Assembly (NCBI GenBank): GCA_965267435.1
Contig: OZ253960.1
Location: 2,170,001 to 2,234,000 of the forward strand
DNA from: JAWPMT01 sp965267435
GTDB taxonomy: Bacteria > Bacteroidota > Bacteroidia > Cytophagales > Cyclobacteriaceae
Reading direction: 5' to 3'
Length of the DNA: 64,000 bases
Shown here: positions 35,370-43,748 of the stretch, one piece after another
Layout: the number at the start of each line of letters is the position of its first letter
Position numbering within the stretch: the first letter of the stretch is position 1
Made by a program: the position numbers and the translations under genes
Notes under the pieces: generated by a model
What the model saw: the letters and a program-made list of their open reading frames with translations, nothing else
Databases searched by the model: none
Told to the model about the DNA's origin: nothing

Positions 35370-36935
35370 TCAGGTCGTTAATTCCAGCAAAAGTTCCGTT
35401 CCCGCGTCGCTCAATTGCGTGTCATCCTTGAAATGTAGATCTGTCAAGAAATTGTCAAGCGTCCGCAAACGTGGTGAGGTAAACCTGGGTGTCATCGTCT
35501 GGACATGAGTGATGAAATTGTCCTCGATCACGAATTTCAAGAGATTGCTCTCACCGCTTCCCATCTTTCGGTAGGCCGTGCTTATGTGGTCATTTATCAG
35601 CCCCTTTATGCAAGCGTAGATAAAGTCCCGGTACGACAATTCCTTGTTTCGTAGAATGTAAGTGTCGGCAACTTCAGATACCCGTCCTTTCTTGTCTGTT
35701 AGGTAGTTTTTCTGCTCGTACTTCTTGATGGCGTCCATCCTGGGCTGATTCTCCGTATAAATGGCGAGCATTTGCTTTAGCGCCAGTGCCATGGCCTTCT
35801 TGTGCGATTTGCTTCTGACAAGGCCCTCCAAATGCGCTTGCCACTCCTCGAGGTCCGTTGGCAATCCCTCGATTAGTACCTCCTGAATCGTGATCTTTTC
35901 ATCTCGCAAAAAATCTTGAAGGGAATGGTGCAGGCATGCTGCAGTCATTACCTCCATGAACTCATGGATATCGAAGACCTGACCATCCAATTCCATTAGC
36001 AACCCCCAAAAAATGGTCTCCAATGAATAATGTAGCATCTCATTGACCCGGTAGTAGAACCAACCAAATGAAGCATCATCAGATAAACTTTCGGTATTCA
36101 GCTGGTATTGCGCCCGATCGAAGGACCGCTGCTCTTCCGAGCGACCGGCATGATCCAAGTACTCCAGATAATACTTGATCGTTTCACGTCGCTGGTACTG
36201 AAGGTGGCCCTGGGAACTGTAGATACCATCATCCGCAAGGATCATATCCTTGTAAAACTGCCATTCCGGCGATCCCTCCCTAATTCCACTAACGGAGAAG
36301 TCGGCCAGGGCATCCATCTGAGCACGCGACATGCGTCCTGAACGAATCGCATCAATCATCGTGCGCTTGCTTTCCTCGGATATACCTTCAGCAAAGGCCT
36401 TTGCGAGCCTCCTGCCTTTTTCCATAAGCACAAAGAACCGATGGTTCATCTCGATCAAATTCAAACTGATAAAGGATCCGGCGAAATACTGCCCCAGTGC
36501 ACCCGAACGGTAATCCCAGTAGACAGAGTACTTCTCGGTATCCTTGACCTTATCGGCCCCACTCGCCAAATCGTAATAACCCAACTCTTCGATCGTATGC
36601 AGGTGATTGTTGGCATAATCACTACCGACAATACTTACTTCATCTGGAAATTTATTAGCCATCAAGTAGGCAATCGCCAGCTCCGCCCGACGGATGAAGT
36701 TGTAGTGGAAGGTCAAGCTCTGTTCTTCTCTCGTCTTCTCCATCTCATCGTACATCTGCAATAGCCACATGTGAAAGCCGTAGTAACGGAGTCGCAGGGT
36801 GACGTTGGTCATGCCTGGCAATAGACGGCTGTATGTGGCGATGGAGCTATTCTGAACGCCCAAAGGATCCCTACCGGTCATGAAGCCCTGGTTCTCTGCC
36901 CAAAATGGCTCTTTGTACGAGTCCGCCTTATACAT
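35370..36935 (-). CDS. Unknown protein of PLD/DUF5655 defence-like module
   Basis: A 521-residue soluble, mostly helical protein that I do not recognise. Recurrent features are aromatic-rich helices (LRLRYYGFHMWLLQMYDEME; SYRDFIYACIKGLINDHIS) and an acidic C-terminus. No nuclease, ATPase or membrane motif is visible. It lies between the DUF5655-type nuclease (5 bp upstream) and the PLD protein (1 bp downstream), which implies a shared complex or strictly coupled expression. It could be the sensor or adaptor of the system. Confidence 0.75.
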   Translation of the reverse strand: MYKADSYKEPFWAENQGFMTGRDPLGVQNSSIATYSRLLPGMTNVTLRLRYYGFHMWLLQMYDEMEKTREEQSLTFHYNFIRRAELAIAYLMANKFPDEVSIVGSDYANNHLHTIEELGYYDLASGADKVKDTEKYSVYWDYRSGALGQYFAGSFISLNLIEMNHRFFVLMEKGRRLAKAFAEGISEESKRTMIDAIRSGRMSRAQMDALADFSVSGIREGSPEWQFYKDMILADDGIYSSQGHLQYQRRETIKYYLEYLDHAGRSEEQRSFDRAQYQLNTESLSDDASFGWFYYRVNEMLHYSLETIFWGLLMELDGQVFDIHEFMEVMTAACLHHSLQDFLRDEKITIQEVLIEGLPTDLEEWQAHLEGLVRSKSHKKAMALALKQMLAIYTENQPRMDAIKKYEQKNYLTDKKGRVSEVADTYILRNKELSYRDFIYACIKGLINDHISTAYRKMGSGESNLLKFVIEDNFITHVQTMTPRFTSPRLRTLDNFLTDLHFKDDTQLSDAGTELLLELTT

Positions 36936-36940
36936 GCGTG

Positions 36941-37858
36941 CTATTCGTTAGTATGAAACCGATAGCTCTGCTTGATTAGGCTCATCAGATAGTCCAAATC
37001 CGTATCAGGCAGTACCACAGCTTCATAGTCTCCAACTCCAAAAGTCCCAATGTTAGACACATCCCGGAAGAGACCCTTCGGGTCATCCAGGTTTCCTTTC
37101 TTCAAGTTTATGCGCAGCCGTATCTGCTTTTTCTGAACTTCGAAGTCTGCGACGAGCTTCTTCTCGACCTTGAAGCCTAGGTATTGCTTCACAGGATTGA
37201 TTTCCACTTGATCCAATTCAAGTATTCGGTCTCTCAAACCGATAGCTAATTCCTTAATCTCAGGTTTGGCTTTCTTGTAATGATCCTCTTCCGTGTAGAC
37301 AACAATCTCCTTGTTCACCTGTTTCGTGCGATCATCCTTCGACTCTATCGATTTCACACTCTGCTGACTACTCGACTTGTGCTGATTCAGGACGATCGTG
37401 TCGTTGGAGTAGCGGCGAATCTCCCACAGCTCGAAGGGCAGGTCTTTGAACTCGATGCTCTGCCGCTGATAAGTTGTGAACTGCGGAGAAATGAAAATCA
37501 CGCGGGACTGGCTCCAATCTACGTCGTCTTTCTTGAGACTCTTACCAGTACGCTCGAAGTACTCAAGGATAAAGTCCGCTTTGTTATTGAGCAGGAGGGA
37601 AAGGTAGGAATAACCCTGATCGATGACCGAGTAGCTCTTCCCCTTTTTGTATTCGATGACGACAAAGGACTTGCTCTGCTCATCGAACGCCAGCGTATCG
37701 ATCCGGAGGTTATTTAGGGGGAACTCCGTCTGAACGAACTCCAGACCGAAGAGCACCGACAGATTGCCCTCGACCAAGGCCTGTATGTCCTTCTCCAGTT
37801 TGAAGGGGACGTTCTTAACTTCTTCGAGTCGGGTCTTATTGAGTTTGTAGAGGTCCAT
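36941..37858 (-). CDS. PD-(D/E)XK nuclease-like protein with DUF5655-type C-terminus
   Basis: A 305-residue protein. The N-terminal domain (about 1-150) has a restriction-nuclease-like core: LRIDTLAFDEQSKSFVVIEY followed by KKG, giving Asp and Glu-x-Lys in the PD-(D/E)XK arrangement, plus an upstream acidic helix (LEKDIQALVEGNLSVLFG) similar to DUF91/NucS-like nucleases. A hydrophilic linker (SSSQQSVKSIESKDD) joins it to a C-terminal DUF5655-like domain ending LMSLIKQSYRFH. Proteins of this architecture occur near defence genes and are thought to cut or bind DNA. It is the first large gene of the trio, preceded by a 37-residue membrane peptide gene. Confidence 0.8.
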   Translation of the reverse strand: MDLYKLNKTRLEEVKNVPFKLEKDIQALVEGNLSVLFGLEFVQTEFPLNNLRIDTLAFDEQSKSFVVIEYKKGKSYSVIDQGYSYLSLLLNNKADFILEYFERTGKSLKKDDVDWSQSRVIFISPQFTTYQRQSIEFKDLPFELWEIRRYSNDTIVLNQHKSSSQQSVKSIESKDDRTKQVNKEIVVYTEEDHYKKAKPEIKELAIGLRDRILELDQVEINPVKQYLGFKVEKKLVADFEVQKKQIRLRINLKKGNLDDPKGLFRDVSNIGTFGVGDYEAVVLPDTDLDYLMSLIKQSYRFHTNE

Positions 37859-37867
37859 AGGGGAATA

Positions 37868-37981
37868 TCAATTAAAAAATACTGCATACAAGGCGATTAT
37901 CATTGAAACAACCGAAACGATTATGCCGAAGACACCTATCTGAGTAGCTCGCTTAGACTTTCTAATTCCCTCCATAGTCAT
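37868..37981 (-). CDS. Tiny membrane peptide gene (37 residues)
   Basis: An ATG-initiated frame between the GIY-YIG gene and the DUF5655 gene. A basic N-terminus (MTMEGIRKSKRATQ) is followed by one hydrophobic helix (IGVFGIIVSVVSMIIALYAV) and a short FFN tail. The positive-inside pattern, the tight placement 9 bp before the next start and 21 bp after the preceding stop, and the absence of a better frame support it as real. It could be a small membrane effector or a regulator of the trio. Confidence 0.5.
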   Translation of the reverse strand: MTMEGIRKSKRATQIGVFGIIVSVVSMIIALYAVFFN

Positions 37982-38002
37982 GCAACGAAGAGACCAAAAA
38001 TC

Positions 38003-38542
38003 TCAATGCGTCCTGAATTCATTGTAATACAAGGTCTCAAGCCTCATCGCTACAAAGACTTCAAACAAGTAAAGCTCAAGTTCATTCTCCACAGGAAAGA
38101 CTGCAAAGTTGCATTTCATTAGCTCACTCTTCCCGGGTTCAGCATACTCTTCGAAATTTAGTCCTTCACGTCCCCCATCATGAGGTTCACCATGCCTTCT
38201 CAGATATTCATCAGCACCTAGTTTATAGCTCAAGGATGATGAGAAGTGATTCGTTCCTTTGACGTGTTGAATCAACCGCTCCACAACATGCTTTGATATC
38301 CCAGCGTAGAACGGGCGTCCTTTCTTCAAGAACAAATAGATCCCTCTGAAGTCGCTTTCAGTATCGAGGATTCCCTCTGCGAAAAGCTTTTGCACGCTTC
38401 TTTTAAGGCCTAACCCTTCTCCAAAGTAATCCGCAACCGGATGGTTATCAGCCAGCGGGGACCAATCAACCAGCCACTTCTCAAATGATTCCAGTAGTTC
38501 TCCAAAAGTCGCTGGATGCGCAACGGATTTCAGTTTAATCAT
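38003..38542 (-). CDS. GIY-YIG nuclease domain protein
   Basis: About 179 residues from the ATG at 38542, which overlaps the stop of the ATPase gene by 8 bp; the open frame extends to 38581 without a better start. The GIY-YIG elements are RGIYLFLKKGRPFYAGISK (about 65-85, with YAG for YIG), the following Arg in VVERLIQH, a catalytic Glu in LYLFEVFVA near 160 and an Asn in YYNEF close to the end. All expected catalytic positions appear filled. Coupling to an SMC-like ATPase with a TOPRIM-like segment suggests a two-gene nuclease system. Confidence 0.8.
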   Translation of the reverse strand: MIKLKSVAHPATFGELLESFEKWLVDWSPLADNHPVADYFGEGLGLKRSVQKLFAEGILDTESDFRGIYLFLKKGRPFYAGISKHVVERLIQHVKGTNHFSSSLSYKLGADEYLRRHGEPHDGGREGLNFEEYAEPGKSELMKCNFAVFPVENELELYLFEVFVAMRLETLYYNEFRTH

Positions 38543-40427
38543 GCTGCTTTTCATTAACCAGTTTGGACATAATGAACTCAAACACTGGTCTAAAGACTTC
38601 GAATTTTGCTTTCTCTAATGTTGGAACCACCTCTTTGGCAAATTTCATTTTAGCCTTCGGTCGTACTTCCAGAATCTCACCACCACCTGCAGTGGTTACC
38701 TTCCGAAAATATTTCTTCGTCTCATCGCAATAGAACAGGTGCTCAATCTCCATTTGAGATTCGCCTTCAAACGTTGTTTTATCGGCTTTATTTCGAATTA
38801 CTTGACCTTCTATTACGGGTATGTCCGGTACTGGAATTAGCACTGCATAGCTATTCCTTCCTTTAATCTTCTTGATAAGTCCGCAAAAGGGATCAGGTTG
38901 TATCAAATCCTCTTCATCGGAAGGAATTGAATTCCATTCGTTGTAAGCACCGTCAAAATCAAAAAGCCCGAAAATAGGATTCGGATCCATTTCTTGGAGT
39001 ATTTTATCGTCTTGCAGCAAGAATCGTAGGTACTGACACCCAAAGCCAAAGTAGACATCAAATGGTATTTCCTCCTCATATAGCTGATTCCACGCCTCAT
39101 AAACAATCAAAGGATCAGAATGACCTTCAGTAAAAAGTATAGAACGCTCGCGATCGACAGAATGTATCACACTTAGGATCTGCTTATCTGCATTCAGTTT
39201 CATGAGCTTAGAAGCAAGGTTTCTAACGGCATATTCCTTCGCGACCGAAATGCCTTTGATTCCGCCTTCATGAAAATCGAGCAACCAAACCTTTCGATGA
39301 GTATTATTGAGTAAAGTTACTGCGCTGTGGCTCGTCATGAGGACGTGATTACTCTTGCTGGATTCTGTACTAATATCATTGACATGCTTCAAGAAATCGA
39401 ACTGCCACTCCGGATGCAAAAAAGAGTCCGGCTCATCCAAGAGTACAATGCAGTTTTCATCCTTAAACAGCTCCGTGATCGTGTAGATATAAATAGACTG
39501 AAATTGACCGTCACTGAATTGGTCCAAGTCAATTTCGTTGCCATCATCTAGCTCAATCTCTATTGAGACCTCATCAAGCATCCCAATGGTCCTCAGGTTA
39601 TCGAAACCACGGAATAATGCTAAGGGCACAGACGATTCGAACTTCTTTCGTACACTCGAGATATCTCGATATAAGTAATATCTATCCTCATCAGCGAAGA
39701 AGCCTTCCTTTCGCAGCGGGGCATCGGATAGTTTACTCGCTTCCCAAAGAAGGTTTAGAAAATCCCGTGTAATTCCTTCAGCTCCCCAGAAACGTCTTTG
39801 GTGATCTACCTCATCGAAGTCATACTCATTGGAAGTTGCGTAATCCGGACGCCTAAATACTATTTTGAGCTCCCCACCGATTGCCTTGACACCCAGTTTC
39901 TCAATAATGAAGCCCCTGGCTTTACTCTTCTCAGGTTGCAAAAGCAAGACTGCAAGCAAAATGGATTTGTATTCATTGTTAATTCCGATGAACCGTCGGG
40001 TGGTAGCAGCAGTGAGACTTTTAGACTTTCGGTTCCTATTTAGAGTGCTTTTGAAATCAATCTCGTACGTTCGAATGAGATCCGCAACCTTACCATTGTG
40101 TCCTGAGTAATAGATCAGAATATTATGCGGAAGGTCCCCGGTGCTTGCTCCATCAGCCCTCTGTCCATCCTCGTTCAGCCACCGATTGCCATCCCATTGT
40201 ATATATACCTGACGTTCTTCAATCTCATATTTCAACTGATAATTGAAGGAGATTTGATAATCTCTTTCATACAGGTGTCTGAATATCTCAAGAACCGCCT
40301 CGAAAAGGTTAGATTTCCCAGTCCCGTTTCGGCCAACAAGCACCTCTATGAAGTTATCCCCTTCGAAATCCAAGCTGAATTCCTTCAGGTTTTTATACTC
40401 ACTTATGTAAACATGCTTTAGTCTCAC
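38535..40427 (-). CDS. SMC/ABC-type ATPase with TOPRIM-like C-terminus (OLD/PARIS-like)
   Basis: A 630-residue protein. Walker A is GRNGTGKSN (about 32-40), the ABC signature is FSDGQFQ (about 317), Walker B is IVLLDEPDSFLHPEWQFDF (about 340) and the switch His is in MTSHSAVTLL. The part after about 425 starts with ILFTEGHSDPLIVYEAW and later has FGLFDFDGAYNEW (about 488). These fit the Glu and Asp-x-Asp metal sites of a TOPRIM-like fold, as in OLD nucleases or the DUF4435 partner of PARIS. Such proteins sense phage or DNA ends and trigger a nuclease. The next gene encodes a GIY-YIG nuclease and overlaps by 8 bp. Its A+T content is clearly higher than that of hsdM. Confidence 0.82.
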   Translation of the reverse strand: MRLKHVYISEYKNLKEFSLDFEGDNFIEVLVGRNGTGKSNLFEAVLEIFRHLYERDYQISFNYQLKYEIEERQVYIQWDGNRWLNEDGQRADGASTGDLPHNILIYYSGHNGKVADLIRTYEIDFKSTLNRNRKSKSLTAATTRRFIGINNEYKSILLAVLLLQPEKSKARGFIIEKLGVKAIGGELKIVFRRPDYATSNEYDFDEVDHQRRFWGAEGITRDFLNLLWEASKLSDAPLRKEGFFADEDRYYLYRDISSVRKKFESSVPLALFRGFDNLRTIGMLDEVSIEIELDDGNEIDLDQFSDGQFQSIYIYTITELFKDENCIVLLDEPDSFLHPEWQFDFLKHVNDISTESSKSNHVLMTSHSAVTLLNNTHRKVWLLDFHEGGIKGISVAKEYAVRNLASKLMKLNADKQILSVIHSVDRERSILFTEGHSDPLIVYEAWNQLYEEEIPFDVYFGFGCQYLRFLLQDDKILQEMDPNPIFGLFDFDGAYNEWNSIPSDEEDLIQPDPFCGLIKKIKGRNSYAVLIPVPDIPVIEGQVIRNKADKTTFEGESQMEIEHLFYCDETKKYFRKVTTAGGGEILEVRPKAKMKFAKEVVPTLEKAKFEVFRPVFEFIMSKLVNEKQHD

Positions 40428-40507
40428 TTCTATTGGAATTATCTGATGTCGTAGGCATTTCGATAATCACTGGCCGGGTCATTCCTTCAAAAGTTGAATA
40501 GTTAATT

Positions 40508-42265
40508 TTATTGGACAATCGCCCCCTCCACCACAGCCTCAGCCATCAAATTCTTAATCTCCTGGGCGTGGGTGATGCGGGATTTGAGCTGATCGCAAAG
40601 GGCAAATAACTCGTCGACCTTAACAACAATGCGGTGTTGTTCTTTCAAGGGAGGTAGCCCAATCACAAGCGTTTGTATTTGTTTCCTTGAAACGTTCTTC
40701 ATAGAACTACTTGTACCTCCAGCAACGCGAGCATAGTAGTTACGCGACCATTTTGAATTATTCACAAGGTTTATGTAAAGTGGAAAGATCCTATCGCTGA
40801 ATGAAAACCTAATTATTTTGTCACTCATCATTAGTTTTTTCCCTGAGTCATCTTGAACAATGACTGATTTTGCAACTAATTCCGCCGTGTTAGCTCTTGA
40901 TATTAGGAAATTGTTTTTTTGTACTTCAAACTCAGGTCTTGGCTCAAGATGAGAAGGCAACTGCTTGTTTTCATCAGGTCTAAATTCATCCCAGGTAACT
41001 GCACTGACCTTTAGAACTCCCCATTTGCCTAGCTCTCTAGAAGTCTCCTCACACTTAGGGCTCCATCCCGCTTCGGAGTGTAATGTGATATTCTCCATTC
41101 TACACCACTCCCACCCCTCCGGCAATTCAAACGGCTTTTCCTCCTCTGTGATCTCAGGCAGCGGTTTTTGCTTTTTGATCTTACCTTCCTTGATCAACTT
41201 TGCCTTCTCAGCAGATATCTTTTCGAGCAGCTTGTTGGCAGATTCATCCGCTGGATTCTGTGGAACCAGCTTACCCATCACGGCCAGCTGCAGGATGGTT
41301 TGCTTCAGCTGGTCGATGCTTTCTTCGGTGGTGAATAGGTCTTCGAAGTGCCGCGCCATGCGGTGCCATGCTGCCCGCAATTCCTCCGAATCTGCTGCCC
41401 GGGTGAGCGTGCCGAGCAGGGTTTCGACCAGCAAAGCATGAGACTTCAGGTGATCCATCTCCCGATGCTCTAACTGATCACATAAGGCCATCAACTCATC
41501 CACCTTGGCTACAATGCGTTGTTGTTCGGGTAGTGGCGGTAAAGGGAACGTTAAATTTTCCCACTTACCTTTATTGAGTATAGCAATCGTCGTGCTTGAG
41601 GATCTATCCCAAAGAAGATTTTGGAAATATTTTGATCTTAATGCGATCAATAAATACTCAGATATATGCGTATAAGGTGTAATGGAATTGATTTGCTGAT
41701 TGAATGCGCAGGTACGATCTATCAAATTACATTTTCCAATGGTACCAATGCAAACCATCAATATAGATTGCGCGGGTGCAATTCTCCCTAATGCCTCAGC
41801 GCCTTTGTCTGATAAGCCTTCATTTGAGTAGTCAACTTGAGAAGAATAGATATGCCCAGGTTTAATGAAAGGTATATCATGACCAAAGTAACTTTTGTTG
41901 TTTTTGCTTGGCGTTCCTCCAGTTTGAGTGTACCCGACTTCTCCAAGTCTTTGCCAGATCCAGCTTTGTGGCAATTTAAAATAAATTTCATCAGTGGAAA
42001 TCTTTGAAAATGGCTTCTGCTTTTTGATTTTCCCTTCCTTGACCAGCTTTGCTTTCTCTTTAGCAATCTTGTCTATAAGCTCACTTGCTGGTTCATCATT
42101 AGGATCTTGCGGCACCAGCTTACCCCGCACCGCCAACTCCAATATCAATTCGCGTAAGCGGGCTATCCCCTCCAGGCTAATGTTGTCAATGCCCTTTACC
42201 CGTCCTTTTGATTTCTGGCCCTGGGCGGTCGTCCAGGTGTAAAAGCTGTTGATGATACTATCCAT
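40508..42265 (-). CDS. hsdS: Type I restriction-modification specificity subunit HsdS
   Basis: About 585 residues from the ATG at 42265 (an in-frame TTG is at 42271). Two target recognition domains are separated by conserved helices: the spacer helix motif LVPQDPNDEPASELIDKIAK recurs as LVPQNPADESANKLLEKISA, each followed by KIKKQKP and a FxLPxxWxW start of a recognition domain. PPLPEQQRIVAKVDELMAL and PPLKEQHRIVVKVDELFAL end each recognition domain. Both domains look complete, giving a bipartite recognition site. It overlaps hsdM by 8 bp. The recognition domains are more A+T-rich than the conserved helices, as usual for frequently exchanged hsdS parts. Confidence 0.93.
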   Translation of the reverse strand: MDSIINSFYTWTTAQGQKSKGRVKGIDNISLEGIARLRELILELAVRGKLVPQDPNDEPASELIDKIAKEKAKLVKEGKIKKQKPFSKISTDEIYFKLPQSWIWQRLGEVGYTQTGGTPSKNNKSYFGHDIPFIKPGHIYSSQVDYSNEGLSDKGAEALGRIAPAQSILMVCIGTIGKCNLIDRTCAFNQQINSITPYTHISEYLLIALRSKYFQNLLWDRSSSTTIAILNKGKWENLTFPLPPLPEQQRIVAKVDELMALCDQLEHREMDHLKSHALLVETLLGTLTRAADSEELRAAWHRMARHFEDLFTTEESIDQLKQTILQLAVMGKLVPQNPADESANKLLEKISAEKAKLIKEGKIKKQKPLPEITEEEKPFELPEGWEWCRMENITLHSEAGWSPKCEETSRELGKWGVLKVSAVTWDEFRPDENKQLPSHLEPRPEFEVQKNNFLISRANTAELVAKSVIVQDDSGKKLMMSDKIIRFSFSDRIFPLYINLVNNSKWSRNYYARVAGGTSSSMKNVSRKQIQTLVIGLPPLKEQHRIVVKVDELFALCDQLKSRITHAQEIKNLMAEAVVEGAIVQ

Positions 42266-43748
42266 TCCCAACGCTCCCTCCTTTCGTCAATGCCTCGGCC
42301 AGGATGCATTTCAGCTGTTCGCGCAAGTCGGTGATCTTTTCCTGCTCCTGTTGGTAGGCCGCCAGCAGCTCATCGGGATCGTGGCTTACCTGCTCTTCCA
42401 CATGCGGATTCTCAATGTCCAGGTTGTAGTTCCGCGCCTCGATCTCCTCCAGCGTTACCTTCCAGGCATATTCATGTTCCTCCCTGCCGGCAAAGCCATC
42501 GGCCTCATTGCCCCACCAGGCCTGCTCCGGAGCAAACTCCTCGAAGCGCATCGGCTTGCCCTTGTTATAGTTTTTTACGCCATCCGGGTAGGGATGCTCG
42601 TAGTACCACACCGTTTTCGTGGGCGTACCCTTGGTAAAGAACAACAGGTTGGTCTTGATGCCCGTATAGGGATTGAACACGCCATTGGGCAGGCGCACGA
42701 TCGTATGCAGGTTACACTCAGTGAGCAGCTTTTCCTTGATGCGCGTTTTGATGCCTTCGCCAAATAGGAATCCGTCGGGCAATACCACCGCAGCACGCCC
42801 TTCATGCTTCAGCAAATGGATGATCAGCGTCAGGAACAGGTCGGCCGTCTCCCGCGTGCGGAATGCCGCCGGAAAATTGTTTTCAATACCGTCCTCTTCC
42901 ATGCCTCCGAATGGCGGGTTGGTCACGATCACATCCACACGGTCTTTCTGGGCATAGTCGCGCAGGGGCCTGCTCAGTGTATTGTCGTGCCGGATGTTGA
43001 CGGGCGTATCGATGCCGTGCAGGATCATATTGGTGGTGCAGAGCATGTGGGGCAGGGTCTTCTTTTCTACCCCGAGAATGCTGTCGTGCAGCAATTCCTC
43101 ATCAGCGGCGGATTTCACGAAGTGCTCCCGCTTGTATTCGATCACATTGCTCAAAAAGCCGCCCGTGCCACAGGCGGGATCCAGCACCTTCTCATTCAGC
43201 CCGGGCTGCACGCGGTCCACGATAAAGGTGGTTACCGCACGGGGCGTATAGAACTCACCGGCATTGCCTGCGCTTTGCAGGTCCTTCAGGATCTGCTCGT
43301 AGATGTTGCCAAAGGTGTGCCGGTCGCTCTTCGTATTGAAATCGATCTCGCAGATCTTGTTGATCACCTGGCGCATCAGCGTGCCCGACTTCATGTAGTT
43401 GTAGGCATCTTCAAACACATTTTGAATCACCTGCGCACGCCTGCCCTGGGGTCCATGCAGTTGAAGCTTGCCTTTCAACGTTGGAAATAGCTCCAGGTTC
43501 ACAAATTCAGATAACTCATCGCCTGTGATCCCCTCGTCATCATTGGCCCAATTACGCCAACGCAAGTACTTTGGTATCGGCGATTGATAGTTATCTTCCA
43601 GCATTTCCAGCTCTTTTTCCCGATCGTCGTAGATCTTCAGGAAAAACATCCATACCAGCTGACTGATCCTCTGTGCATCACCATCCACACCTACATCTTT
43701 GCGCATAATGTCCTGAATGGACTTGATGACACCTGATACGTTGCTCAT
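42258..43748 (-). CDS. hsdM: Type I restriction-modification methyltransferase HsdM
   Basis: A 496-residue N6-adenine DNA methyltransferase. Visible: the N-terminal HsdM domain, FYTPRAVTTFIVDRVQPG, SAM-binding motif I VLDPACGTGGFL, catalytic motif IV IVTNPPFGG, and AAVVLPDGFLFGEG. It pairs with HsdS to methylate host DNA at the target site. It overlaps hsdR by 4 bp (ATGA) and hsdS by 8 bp, so the three subunits are coupled. It is visibly more G+C-rich than hsdR and the hsdS recognition domains. Confidence 0.94.
   Translation of the reverse strand: MSNVSGVIKSIQDIMRKDVGVDGDAQRISQLVWMFFLKIYDDREKELEMLEDNYQSPIPKYLRWRNWANDDEGITGDELSEFVNLELFPTLKGKLQLHGPQGRRAQVIQNVFEDAYNYMKSGTLMRQVINKICEIDFNTKSDRHTFGNIYEQILKDLQSAGNAGEFYTPRAVTTFIVDRVQPGLNEKVLDPACGTGGFLSNVIEYKREHFVKSAADEELLHDSILGVEKKTLPHMLCTTNMILHGIDTPVNIRHDNTLSRPLRDYAQKDRVDVIVTNPPFGGMEEDGIENNFPAAFRTRETADLFLTLIIHLLKHEGRAAVVLPDGFLFGEGIKTRIKEKLLTECNLHTIVRLPNGVFNPYTGIKTNLLFFTKGTPTKTVWYYEHPYPDGVKNYNKGKPMRFEEFAPEQAWWGNEADGFAGREEHEYAWKVTLEEIEARNYNLDIENPHVEEQVSHDPDELLAAYQQEQEKITDLREQLKCILAEALTKGGSVGNG

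Noticed and set aside
42804..43490. 228-residue plus-strand frame
   Set aside because: Antisense to hsdM; no protein-like features.
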